Of a stretch of 64,000 nt of DNA, positions 47,681 through 59,078 are shown one piece after another. The stretch spans positions 434,001-498,000 of the forward strand of contig BDSI01000027.1 of assembly GCA_003117195.1 (NCBI GenBank). Reading direction: 5' to 3'. Numbering within the stretch: position 1 is the stretch's first letter; each line of letters begins with the position of its first letter. The translations under genes and the position numbers were made by a program. Origin of the DNA: Eudorina sp. 2006-703-Eu-15 (Eukaryota > Chlorophyta > Chlorophyceae > Chlamydomonadales > Volvocaceae). The notes beneath the pieces are model-generated. The model had not been told where the DNA came from, did not search any database, and worked only from the letters and a program-made list of their open reading frames with translations.

Positions 47681-48291
47681 AATCCCGCCCGATGCTGTGC
47701 CTATCCCCTTGGTAGTGTTGCCGCGCTGCGCGCCTCGGCTTGCGTAGGCGGCGGGGTTGCGGCCCTCCATACCTTTTGTTCGCGGCGTTGAGGTGTGGGG
47801 ATACCTGACCGCCTTGTCGGTGGGGCCTGCTGGGGCTTGCCCTGGTATACACCGTTGATCTCTTCTCGGGGTCCGCTGTAACGTTCATTCATTCATCACC
47901 GAAAACTGCCACGCATCAGTAATCCGCCAGCGCACCAACTTCATCCCTACGGGCCGGGCCCCCTGTGCATGTCCTGCATTGATATGTAAAGCGGCTTCGC
48001 CTGTCTACCCCCGCACCAGACATCAACCACCCATCGACCTTTCTTGCACTTCCCTGCTCGGGAAACCGCAAACGCGCCTGCGTAACACCGCACTGGGCCT
48101 CCTTCCCGCCGGCCATCAAACCCCCTTGGAGGTTCCCCCACGGCTGCTACAGCTGGCTGCAGTATAGACCTGGCTCCTTGAACACCCGTTCTATACATAC
48201 ATGCCTGGCTACCCTAGTTGCTACAGCCTGGCCCAGCGTGGCTGCCTCGCCCTGCTACAGCCTGGCCCATCCATCCCTTTCCTGCTCCTCC
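47681..48291. other. Interval between retroelement relics and the E3 ligase gene
   Basis: It holds the 3' UTR of the MUL1-like gene. Three imperfect copies of a GCTACAGCCTGGCCCA-like phrase occur near 48218-48270. No gene is seen. Confidence 0.5.
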
Positions 48292-48711
48292 TCAAGGTCG
48301 GTACACACGGATGGCCTTGCTAGCCACCCGGCAGATAGGGCACTTCTGGAGGCTGGCGCTACAGCCGTAGCACACACACATGTGGCCGCACCCCGCGAAC
48401 ACCACGTCACTGTCCCGGTCCAAACACACCACACACGTGCCGGGCTCGCGGAGATCCTGGTCGCTGTCGCCGCGTCCGCCGCCGCCGCCGTCGGCGGTGG
48501 TGGCCCCGGCGCCCTGGCCCGCTGCCGCCATGCGCCGGGCCGCCGCCGCCTCCGCCATGTAGCGCTTGTACCGCCTGTAGGTCTGCATCCGCATCAGCTG
48601 CTGCGCGGCCTTCCGGACCACCAGAGCGGCGCCCAGGAGGCCGAAGCCCCAGGCAAAGGCCTGCGGTGCGACGGCGCGGGGTGGGACGGCACGGCAGAGG
48701 CTTGCGACGGT

Positions 48712-48788
<77 letters not shown>

Positions 48789-51700
48789 GCAAGGAGAAAA
48801 GCTGAGCCGCGAATGTGTGTGTGTCCATTAATCATTTATAGTTACGAGAGGGGAGGGGAGCGGGGGCCCCTTCAACTCTCCGCGAGACGCGTGACGTGTG
48901 TATGAGAAAGTTGAGCCGCGAGAAGCGAAGTATGTATGTGTATGTAAAAAGAACTGAGCCACGAGACGCGATGCGTGTGTGTATCCATTGTCAAAAGGAG
49001 CTCCGCCCGCAATCACCCTATGAGGCGATAGGCGACAGGAACGATGCACTCGTAGTTGTCATGGAAGTACGGTAGTAAATTGGCCGAGGGACACGAAGTC
49101 GATGACAACGTTGACAGCGGGTATGCGTGTGTATGTGGGTGCGGGTGCGGGGAGCACCTCACGGCCCCGGCCGGTCCGCGCCCTCACCCTGATGATCCCC
49201 GAGGTGCGCTCCAGGGAGGCGCGCAGCTGGGGCAGCGTCAGGGTCGTCACATGGAACGGACCGCGCCCGGGCATCCGCAGCGTGTACGGCAACGCTTGTA
49301 CGGCGACCTGACCCAGCAGCTCCGCCGCTGCCGTCACCCCGGAGGATGACGAGCTCGCGCCGGCGCCGCTGGCCGCCCGGGTCCCGTCCCCCGCGGCCGA
49401 CGCTACCACCGGCGCCGCGACGACGTGCCCCTGCTCCAGCGCTGGGTGCTGGGCTGGGGGCTGCCCGTGCTGCTGCCCGTGCTGCTGGGAGGGGCTCGCA
49501 CAGCTGCCGGCCGGCAGTGCCCGTCGGCTGCCGGCCCCGCCCACGCAGTCCGCCACAAGCTCCCCCACCACCGTCACGACGGTGTCCGCGGGCAGGTAGC
49601 GCTCCGTGATGCGGACCCCGTGCTTGACCATGCTCTTCCTGAGAGGTATCACGGGGGTGCGGGGGTGCAGCAGGGTTGGCAGGAATGGCAGGATGGGCAG
49701 CACCGGCAGGATTGACATAGGTAGCGCGCGGGGCCGCGTCAGCAAAGCGGCGCGAAGGTCCAGATAGGCACGCGCCTGGTCCTCCCCACGTTCCCGCCAC
49801 GCAAGCAAAGGAAGAGCCTCCCGGGGATGCACATCCCCGCCCGTCCACCCGTCCGCGTGGTTCGTCCCCCCGCTCCTCTCGCCCCACCGCCATCCCAGCC
49901 GCAAGGAGCACGACTCACAGCGCCTTGCTGAGCACCGCCTGCAGCAGCGTCCCCTGCAGTAGGTCCGCATGTCTGAACTCCTGCTTCACCTCCATCACCC
50001 CAGGTAGCCCCGCCGCCTGCTGCAGATTCTCCAACCGGATGGCCCCCGTCTTGTCCTCCTGCGGGCGCGTGAGGATGGGGCGGCCGGCGGGAGCGCGACG
50101 GACAGACAGGAGGGTGGGGCGCGGAGCCATCCAGGAGCGGTGAGGGCGCGGGATGGGTCGGGTGGCAGGGCCTGCGTCAGCAGGTAGCCGCACGCGAAGA
50201 TGCGGTGCATTCCCGTCCCGGGTAGACATGGATGCACTTTGGCGCTGCCTGATCATTTGCTCAGCTCCTCGTAATCCTGTCCGCAAGCCTCCCGGTGACC
50301 CATCCCAACCTCAAGTCCTCAACCCCAGCCCACCCCACAGACCCCACACAGCTCACCAGGAACGCCTCCCGCTGCTCCTGCTCCCTGCGGACCTCAAAGC
50401 ACTCCTGTGTGGTACGGCCGCTCGGGTGCTCCTTGAAGTACACCTCCTCCTCCACCAACTGTGCGGGGGGGGGGGAGAAACCGACGCAGCGGCACACAGG
50501 GCGGCGGGCGCGGGGATGGACCGAGAGGAGGAGCACCCGGAGAGGAGAGGGCAGGTCAGAAGAGGGGAAGAGGGACCGCGGCGTGGTAGGCGAAGACGAG
50601 CTGAGGGGGAGGAAGGGCCACGGCATCGTCCCGCAGGACAGCGTCCTCGCATGGCGGGGGACCCTCTTTCCCGGGGGCACCGCCCGAGGGCACACCAGTG
50701 GTGAGCCCACCCACCCAGACCACCCGGTGTCTCGTCAAGAGGGCAGAGCTCGCACCGCCACTCCCACACCGTGTCCGCACATCGCAGCGGCTGCCGTACA
50801 CCACCACCCACCTCCCGCATGACCGCCGGCACACCGCTGAGGTGGCATGTGGTGGGGGTGGCGCATGTGATACGGCCCCGTACGGCAACCAGGAGCGGAA
50901 GCACCTGGTCGAGGCGGCACACACCTGCGGGCACCGGGTTGGGGGCAGCGGGGCCTGATGGAGCAAGCAAGGGGTCCATTGCGGCAGTCGACCCGCAGCG
51001 GCTCGGGGTCTCCCGACTGCGACCAGGTGCCCCCACACATGAGCTCGCGCGTCCGTGTGGAACTCGAACCCTGCGGCCCTGGCACGCAATCGAAGTGCAG
51101 CCCCACGGTGAACGCATGCAGTAGCACCTGGCGCGCTTTGCATCTCTTCAGGTTTCTGGCGCCGGGTGCGTACCCAGAGGCGTCCCGTGACCCCTCGTTT
51201 CCAGCAGTATGAATCGGATACCGGTTTGCGAATGTGGATGAACGCACTGTGGGTCCGTTGTAACATGATTTGCCACACTCGTGGCCAAGACTTACTGGCC
51301 AGGCTGTCCAGCGTTTGTGCACGATCCAGTTCGAAGATGCGGCCATCTTCCAAGCGGGCGAGCTGGCAGGGCGGCGGCACGGAGAGGGGCGGACGGGGGC
51401 CGTGTGCGGACGGACGAAGCAGGGACCGCTGGTTTCGCGGTGTGCGCACTTAGCGGGTGTGTTTGGAGGGGTTGATGTATGCCTATGTGAGCGTTTGGCT
51501 GTGCAGCCTGATGCTTGGAGGCCGATGGCCCACCCGTGCGTGTCACTGGGAACTGGGAAGATGGACCATTCCGGCATTATGGACTCAGTGAATTTGCATA
51601 GACATTTCCAAAATTACAATGGTTGACGTCGGCTGTGTATCCATGACAGGTCCGCCTACGAATGACCCGAGGGCGTGCAGCTGACAGCACAACCGCAAGA

Positions 51701-51840
51701 AGGGACAAGCATCTTTGCCACATAGTCGTGCAAATGAAGGTTTAAATTACCTTAAACAATGCAACGCTCACGCCAAGAGATGCCAAGCCACTCAAAGAGA
51801 TATAACTTAGCCACGATGACGGTCTCTCGGCCACAGCCAT
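48292..51840 (-). CDS. MUL1: MUL1/SP1-like membrane-anchored RING E3 ubiquitin ligase
   Basis: Organelle outer-membrane E3 ligase of the MUL1/MAPL (animal) and SP1 (plant chloroplast) family. Seven exons: 51751-51840, 51296-51362, 50812-50924, 50357-50458, 49919-50058, 49188-49638 and 48292-48660. They total 1,332 nt and 443 residues. Exon 1 (MAVAERPSSWLSYISLSGLA...) supplies the first membrane helix and is too short to show up as a long frame. The BAM/GIDE region runs from LDQVLPLLVAVRGRITC through LVEEEVYFKEHPSGRTTQE to ITERYLPADTVVTVVGELV, GPFHVTTLTLPQLRASLER. The second membrane helix begins at residue 322 (AFAWGFGLLGAALVV). The C-terminal C3HC4 RING shows CVVC, CGHMCVCYGC and CPICR, ending VYRP. 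Mitochondrial or plastid outer membrane are both possible. A long TG repeat fills the last intron. Confidence 0.9.
48714..48786. repeat. (GT)36 microsatellite in MUL1-like intron 6
   Basis: A perfect GT dinucleotide tract in the intron 48661-49187, directly followed by the AAAAGCTGAGCCGCGA repeat. Confidence 0.95.
48790..48995 (+). repeat. Tandem TGAGCCGCGAGA units adjoining the GT tract
   Basis: Cores lie at 48802 (CTGAGCCGCGAATGTGTGTG), 48911 (TTGAGCCGCGAGAAG) and 48953 (CTGAGCCACGAGACG), separated by TG/TATG-rich spacers. A weaker unit, CTCCGCGAGACGCG, lies near 48875. The last two spaced units are about 42 bp apart. Confidence 0.65.
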
Positions 51841-52436
51841 AGCGCCAGAGGAGTTTCCTAATCGTGCTAGGGAGACAGCAAAAAATATTCGAGCAGCACT
51901 CTGATTACTACAGCGAGCTAGTCAATTCACCTCGCACCCGTCGTCGTATGCCAACCACCACAGTTGTATGTGCCCTGCTACGCACTGCTGTAATAACACA
52001 GTTTTCACTGAGAACGGCTATAACCAACACGCTTCATGCAGACACTTCGCTCTTTACTTCATTCTTGCAAACCCTAGCGAAGGCAAACAGGACTTTACCG
52101 GATCGCCATGACTCTACCGTGCTTTGTGTGGATGTTATCGGAGTGTGGGCACGTCTCAGCGCTGCCGCGAGGGACCTCCAGTGTTGATGCGCTTCCGACG
52201 GTACGCGCTTCCTCCGGCGCTCGGAGAGGATCATGCCGTTGCATAGTACATTCTCCAACTTGCACATGAATATGACTGGGACGGAAGTGGGGCAGGCCGC
52301 ACGCCAATCATAATCTGTCTCTTCGGGTGACGTGTCGTGCAGGGCCCCGTGTATGAGCTTGTGCTCAGGTCCCAACCCTCCGTCAAGCTCCTCTACAACC
52401 ACAAGGCTACCTCCAACGTGAGTCGGGTCCCTGCAG
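51841..52436. promoter_or_regulatory. Shared 5' interval of MUL1-like (-) and F-box/Sel1 (+) genes
   Basis: Divergent start codons lie 596 bp apart, if the F-box gene starts at 52437. The stretch 52343-52417 is open in one frame and bounded by AG and GT. It might instead be an upstream exon of the plus-strand gene or a relic. Confidence 0.45.
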
Positions 52437-55400
52437 ATGTGCAAGGGGCAGACCGCAACTTGCCTCCAACTGACCTGTTGCGTCACGCGTGTTCCCTCGT
52501 TGCCGGGCTCCAAGGTCAACGAAACGGCTAGCAACCTAGCCGGTCACACCGTCAACGGCGACGCGTGCCTGGTGTTCAGCCCCACTCCCTCGTCATTCGC
52601 GTCCCCGGCGCTGCTCCTGAACAGCCTGCTGAGGCCTGCCGCCGCCGCCGCAAGACAGCGACGGCAGCATGGGCAAAGGCCGAAACCAAGGCCGTCGTAT
52701 CTCCGCCTGAACGCCAGCGCGGGGAACTCCCCCAGCCAGCAGCTTCCCGACTGCAGCAACCCCCGCCGGTCCTCCCTGGACTGGCCCGCTGCCTGCGAGT
52801 CCGCCCCTCCGACAATCCAGTCGCTGGACTGGTCACCGGGACCGCCGCTCGTCCTGGCTGGGCCCCAGCCGGGCTCCGCAGCCTCGGACCAGCAGGGCCA
52901 GCGAACAGCTGCGGTGCAGATTGGCGGGAGCCCATTACAGGACAGCGGCATCAGCAACAGCACCAGCAGCAGCACCAACAGCTGCCCGATGGGCGGCCGC
53001 CAGCCCCGGCACAGGTGGCTGAACGCGGCCCCATGTCCCCAGGAGCGTCAGCAGGCCATGCGGGCCATCCTGGGCAGCCGCAACGCCAGTGGTGGTGCCG
53101 CTGCTGCCAGTGCGTCCGGCGGTGACGGCATCGCCGCGCCGGCAGGGCCACCCGCCGTCGATCCCATCGCGGTGCCCAGTCGCTGCACCCGGCGGCCGAC
53201 GGATGTGATGGCGCAGCTGCAGGAGCCGCCCTGCAAGAGCGCGCGCAGCAGCGGAGAGTTCCATCCGCACCGGCGCGGCGGCAGCCTGCCGGGCGCTGAC
53301 CCGTGGGTCACGGTAGCGGCGCCGGAGCTCGTGACATCGACAGCTTTCCCTGGAGCTCCATTACCGGCAGCCGTCGTTCGCGCTGCGGCAGATCAGCTGG
53401 CTGGGATTTTGGCGGTGGCGGCACAGGAGGGCATGGGGAGGGTGTCGTGCGCCGCGGAGCAGCCAATGGAATGTCCGGCGTGTATGGAGCTGGATGATGC
53501 GGCGGACGGGTCACTGGCCGCCGGGGAGATCGTGGATGTGGACGCAGAGATTACAAGGGGCGAGCCCGGCATGCTGGGCAACGGGCCGCGTGGCAGGTCT
53601 TGGCCGGGAGCCGGCCAGGACAGGCTGGGCCTGATGGCAGGCCGAGCCGTAGATGGCGGGACTGATACGCAGGTGGAGGTCGCGGGCGGCCGTGTCACGG
53701 GCGCAGCGGGTGACAATACACAAGCGAAGGCGAAGGCGGAAGGAACGAACCGCGCCGCCGCCGCGGAGGCCGCCGCCGCAGGGGTCGCCTGGGCGGAGCT
53801 GGCCGGCGACGCGGTGGTCTGCATCGCCCAGCAGCTGCCGCAGCAGGCGTCACAGGCCATGGCCATGGCGGGGGTGTGCCGCGGCTGGCGCGCGGCGCTG
53901 CTCGGCCACTCGCTCCTGCTGCGCCGCCTCGCCTTCACTCTGGACCTGACGCACCCGCTGCGCACCAGCCGCACCGCTCCGGCGCACCCTCCCTCTCCCT
54001 CTCCCTCTCCCGCCACGCCCTCCTCACCTCCCGGTAGCGGCAGCACCACCTCAGTGGCGCCTCCGGTGCCGGTGGACGTCGCCGCGCTGTCCCCGCAGCA
54101 GACCCGGAGGCTCAGCATCCAGGAGGGCGGATCAGGCCCAGCTCCATCCTGGCTTCCCTCTCGGGCAGCAGCCACCCATGTCGAGGACGACCTGCGGAGC
54201 AGAGGTCTGGACGAGGGTCAGGTGCTGGCGGCCGCCATGGCACAGCAGCACGCTGCCGGGGCCTTTCTGCTGGCCTCCCTCGGGCAGCGGCCACACGACG
54301 GCAGGGTTCCGGAGCCGGGCGCGCGGGAGCCTGTGACGGATGGCGGGCCTGCGGCCGCGGCGTCGGCCGTGATGGCGGCGGCGCCGGGGCCGGCGCCCTC
54401 GCCGGGTGTGGTCTCGGAGCTTCGCGGCGCGGTTCGCTCCTGGCTGCCCAAGCTGCTGCTGGCTGCTGCCCACGCGGGGAACCCGAGTGCCCAGCTGCTG
54501 ATGGCGCAGCTCCTGGAGGTGCGGGGTGGGGGGTGGGGTGGGGTGGGGTGTAGGAAATTGGTAGACATACTCAAAACTGACGGAATGGGGGGGGTCTCGG
54601 CGGGAGTGGGAGTGGGCGTGGGTGCGTCAAGGCATAGGCAGCTGCACAGGTCGAGCTGGTTTCCGCTCCCGGGGCGGTATCTGTTGGTGGCTGGCGCCCA
54701 GGTGCAGCAGGGGGAGGGCCTCGGGCGGTCACCTTCAGGAAGCGGGGCACCCGGGCAGCCCCCTGGGCAGACGGGTTGGCAGCTGGGAGGTAGGTTGCAT
54801 ATCCCAGCCAACGGGAAGCAAAAAGACACAAGCTCGTGGGAGCAAAGCTTGGGACACTCTCTCCTGGGTTGGCGGCCAGGGCGCCAGGGCCACGCAGCTC
54901 GGCCGGCGCCGTGTGCTCATCGGCCGGCGCCGTTGGCCGGGCGTGCTGTATCCTGCGGTGTGCGCAGGCCACGGATGACGCCCGCGGCTCCCTGCGCTGG
55001 TGGCGCAAGCTGGCGCAGGTGGGGGACCTGATGGCCATGTTCAAAGTCGGGATTGCCATGTACGACGGCTCACACGGTACGACGGGGTCCCGGGGGGCAT
55101 CGGGTCGAGCAACGGGGGGCTCAGCAGGGTTCCCGGGGGTCGTGGTCGCGAGAGGCACGCATTGAAACATGCGCCACCCATATTGGGATGTGCGCCACCG
55201 AACGCGCAGCGGCGCCCCACCCGACATGGGTTCCCGCCACACGTTAGGGGCACCTTAGCCGCATGCTCCGCTCTTCCGCCCCCGGACCTCCACGCCGGCG
55301 TTTCGAACCGTGCGGCCGGCCCTCTTTCCTCCGTCCGTCCGTCCGTCCGTCCGTCCCTCCGTCCGTCCGTCCACGCCCGCCTTCAGGGCTCCTGACCTCC

Positions 55401-56713
55401 CTCCTGCCTGCCCCAGTCTGCGCCCCAGACGCCCCAACCTGCGCCAGAGAACCCCCCGTGCGGAACCCAGCCCCTGTGTCGCGAGATGTCCTGCCCCGTC
55501 GCCACGCTCGCCATGTGCCATGTCCACATGCTCCTGGTCTCCCCCGCCACCCGCTGCGGGCCCGCAGGGCTGCAACCCGACCCCGAGGCTGCGCACTTGT
55601 GGTTGGGCCGAACAGTCCGCAAGGTGCTGCAGGTGGACAGCCTGTCGGCCATATGTCTGGACGGACACCAGGCCGGGGGGCGGGCGGCAGGGGCCGCAGG
55701 GGCGGCGGCGGCGGCCGCTACCTCGGAGTGGGACGTGCGGCGGATGGCGGGTCCGGAGCAGCAACGCCAGCGCGGCAGCCGACCCCATTGCGGCCGCGTC
55801 GGACCCGCGCTGCAGGCCGCGGTAAGAACGAGCCGCGATACTTTGCCGCGACGCGGGCGGGCTGCGGCTGCCAACCTGCCCTCGTACACCGACTGTGTGT
55901 GGATTGCACGCCGATGCCCAGCGGTGACGCACTCGCGATTACGCGGGACCGCGTTTGTTGCCCAGCTCCAGTCCCTTGGCCGCAGCCCTGACTATCGCTT
56001 GGCGGGGGCGAGGACTGGTGAGGGGCATCTTTATTGGGGGCGCCCACACACCTCTCAGCTCAGCTCAGGACGTGTCACCGCCCCTCGTGCAGGTCGCCGC
56101 GCTGGATGCCCCGCGGTTGCACATGCTGGCGTGGAGCTCCATCGTGCTAGGTGAGGAGGCGCTGGGAACAGGTGTGGCGTCGTGAAGCTGACCGGGGAGA
56201 CCTAGGACGACTAGTTCGGCGCGCCAGGGTGGCGGTATGAATGATAAGTTCACTGATGCCGAGCTGCCGCACGCCATATGTTGAGGACCCGCGCGGGGTT
56301 GCAACCCTAGAGTCGTCCGGGTGGGCCGGTGGGTCGTCCTGGTGGGTGGGCCGGTGCATCCGGTCTGAGAAAACGCCCTGCCTCGTTGGGTACGGGTCGA
56401 CGCCACCTCACGTCGCCTTGCATGTCTTCCACCTGGTTCCCCCCGGTTTGTGCATCTGGATAATAGGATCCTGGGTTACCTTCTTGGCTGTGAGCCCGCC
56501 ACCAGCCCCGACCCCGACCCCGACCCGCCCGCGTCTCCCCCCCCCGGCTGTCGGGCCGCAGGGTACCTGGAGTTTGACGGCGTGGCTGGGCGGGCGGTGT
56601 GGGGCATGGGGGAGCGCTCCGAGGCGGTGCGGCTGTTCCGTCTGGCGGAGGCGTGCGGCCTGGCGGAGGCGTCGGCGGTGCTGGGCTGGCTGTACAACAC
56701 GGGGCAGTACTGA
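52437..56713 (+). CDS. F-box protein with Sel1-like repeats
   Basis: Five exons: 52437-54518, 54968-55076, 55568-55821, 56093-56150 and 56562-56713. They give 2,655 nt and 884 residues if the first ATG of the long exon is the start; an upstream exon cannot be excluded. Residues 1 to about 445 are low-complexity. At about 452-500 an F-box-like segment is visible: AWAELAGDAVVCIAQQLPQQ, then MAGVCRGWRAALLG. C-terminal Sel1/TPR-like repeats follow: SWLPKLLLAAAHAGNPSAQL, SLRWWRKLAQVGDLMAMFKV, DPEAAHLWLG, and EAVRLFRLAEACGLAEASAV before LGWLYNTGQY and stop. F-box proteins recruit substrates to SCF ubiquitin ligases, and the repeats would be the binding surface. The substrate is unknown. The Sel1 call is stronger than the F-box call. 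Confidence 0.72.
55331..55372. repeat. CCGT tetranucleotide repeat in F-box/Sel1 intron 2
   Basis: Ten CCGT-type units with one CCCT variant, in the intron 55077-55567. Confidence 0.85.
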
Positions 56714-58292
56714 GCACCTCCCATGCAGCTGGCGAGCTAGGGACTCCAGCGGCAGACAGGCAGACCAGCAGCGCCGTCAGCGGGAAGATAGAGAGGCGTG
56801 TCGTATCGTACAATACACCGCACATACGTCGGCAACCCACATATGTGTGAATTGCGTGTGTTTCAGGGAATCCTGGTTGTTTTTACCGTAATATCAGTCG
56901 ATAACAGCCGTCAGGCGTGTTCGAAGAGTGTGCCATCCATTTGCATTTTGGTTGAAAGGGTACCGTGCGCCCAGTGGGCCGTCGGTGCTGTGCCATGCCA
57001 TCATGCGAGCGACGAAGAAGGAAGAGAGAGAGAGTGAGCGCACCGGCGGGAGAGGGGTACGGCACAACGGGCGAGCGATTCCGGGCGAGAGAAGAGAGGA
57101 CGCCGGCTGACACGGTTGAGGCAGCAGGATCGGCCAGCGCGTGTTCAGCTGCTCGCATGTCTGTGCTACTAGGTGGCAAGGTCGCATGCCGAGTAGCTGA
57201 GCCGGTGCGCGGCGCTGGTGGGCCCCCCGCCTGCGGGGGATCCCCCAAGGGGTCCCTGCGGCCACCAGCTCATAGCGAGAGCGAGCGAGCAAGTGTAGTG
57301 TGGAGCACTTGACCCACCAGTGGCCGCAATGAGGGAGAGTGCGCTGCACTGCAACTGCACGTGGCCGCGCATGGGGTCGAGGGTGTCACCCGGGTCGAGC
57401 GTGTCAGGACGAGTGTGCGTGCGAAGCGTTTATGGGGACCTGTGGCGATGAAGTGGCGAACAAGAGGAGGACACTGCAGACCCTCGGCCGTGCGACGTGT
57501 GGCGCTGTTTGAATGCAGCTGGCGGCGGTGGATGGCGTGGGCGCACGAGGCCGTCGGTTTCCTGGTTTGCTGTATCCAAATTGAGATATTCGGCTGGGGG
57601 CGTCACATCTAGACACCATCGGATGGAAGCCCGCGGGGCTTGGCCACTTATTGAGGCCGTCCGACGTGTGTCGGTTACCTTAGTCAGATGTGTACTTATA
57701 AGATTCGAGATTTGTCCCGATCCCGGTCAGGGTCCTATGTCCATTTGTATGTCGGGCGAACTACGCCCCTCGTACACACATGTTATCGTACTTCCGTCTC
57801 ATTCGCCCTGCGTACTACGCCAGCAACTCAAGAACCTGCACTGCTACATATGAAAGCTGCAATCAGCTCATGCAAGCTGCAATCAGCTCAATCAGCTTTG
57901 CTCATCCCAATATGATGCAGCCGACGGCCGAAGCTACTCCTTTGGGGCGCAACGGCTCATCACAAAACATGCATGCAACGAGGTGGCCGTGCCACGCACC
58001 GCGGCTGTCCACTTCACGGGACATTGCCGCACGCCACGGTCAAGCCCGCGCTCATATCACTCAGGGGCACATGGTGCGGGCATAGACTCTCACACGAAGG
58101 CGTGCAACAGACCATCAACATCACTTCCGGCAGCACATAAAATAAAAAACACGTGTTAGCATGGTGTCATCTTCTCTCGTCATCGAGCCCAACCCGGCCC
58201 ATGCATCAGACCGAGCGTGACCGAGGGAGTGTTTCGCGGTCCCTCGGCCTGCAGTCGCCTCATGGTTCTCCAGGGCTTCCGCACCGCGCTCC
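56714..58292. other. Convergent 3' interval, no gene seen
   Basis: It lies between the stop of the F-box/Sel1 gene (+) and the stop of the lumen-protein gene (-). It contains two 17-bp copies of AAGCTGCAATCAGCTCA at 57854-57870 and 57874-57890. Open frames have no recognisable domain. Confidence 0.55.
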
Positions 58293-59078
58293 TCACTCGT
58301 CGCCTCGGAACAAATTCGCAATCTCTTCGAAGCGTTTCTCCGCAGCTTCGGCCAACTCGCCGTCACAGTCTGCGTTGCAGTGAGCAAGAAGACACAATGA
58401 AAGCGTGCGGGCCGCGGAAGTCTCCGGCGGTGTCGGCGTCTCATGCAACGATGCAAGCAGCTCAGGGATGCTAACCGCTGGCGGTTGGATCTGTCGCTCG
58501 CACGATCAGTTGCGTTGACACGTCCACGAAGGCAACATGGTAATGAAAGCCGACGGAAAGTAATTCTGGGCCCAAATAACTTTATGTGCGCATGAGGCCT
58601 TCAGGGGGCCAGGATAACCGACAAGTTCCGTGGAAAGCCCTAGAGTGCTTCGCAGAATCTTTCCGACGCCCCAATACACATTTTTGCAGCTGCCTTACAT
58701 CTAGAACTCACCATACATGTTCACGCCCTTGCATTTCCAGGCCATGTTGTCATCCCGCTGTCGGAGCTTCTCTGTTACAGTCGCGTCGACGCGCGCGAAG
58801 GAGATGCTGCTTGCCGATAATGAGCGGTCAACCTTTGAAGGTGCGGTTGGAGCGCTGTCTGCTGCATCGGACGAAAGCGGATCCGCAGCGAACGTTGGCG
58901 AGGGAACCAACAAGAGCATCGCTGCCGCCGCAGTGGACAATGTCAGCTTTAAGGGCATGAAAGACCTTTGATGAGACGATGACGCGTGGACAACAACGCT
59001 GCGGCATGGTCGCGTCGTCGGCTTGCAGCAGGGTTTGCAGCTATGTAAAGTAGTGCGGGGAGTAATATTCAACGCCAT
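58293..59078 (-). CDS. Small putative thylakoid-lumen protein, function unknown
   Basis: Two exons, 58712-59078 and 58293-58369, give 444 nt and 147 residues. The junction restores KCKGVNMYDCDGELAEAAEK with a canonical GTGAGT donor. The N-terminus looks bipartite. A basic, Ser/Thr/Cys-containing stroma-targeting stretch (KPTTRPCRSVVVHASSSH) is followed by a hydrophobic Ala/Leu segment ending in a TFA/AD cleavage-like site (LLLVPSPTFAAD), as in lumenal precursors. The predicted mature part is about 80 residues, with two cysteines in CKGVNMYDC spaced for a disulfide, and an acidic C-terminal helix ending FRGDE. I do not recognise the family. It is not PsbR or PsaN by any feature I can see. The gene is divergent from the fasciclin gene. 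Confidence 0.72.

Noticed and set aside
50561..50700. Additional exon of the MUL1-like gene (AVLRDDAVALPPPQLVFAYH frame)
   Set aside because: The exons at 50812-50924 and 50357-50458 join in phase to give the expected MRELVEEEVY sequence, so the segment is intronic.
47661..51270. GGGTCC..TGTAACAT words at 47661, 47869 and 51251 as one repeat family with the 21662/43866 word
   Set aside because: At 47661 the word lies in the reverse transcriptase coding relic (LQWT). The others match only partly, so a common origin is not supported.
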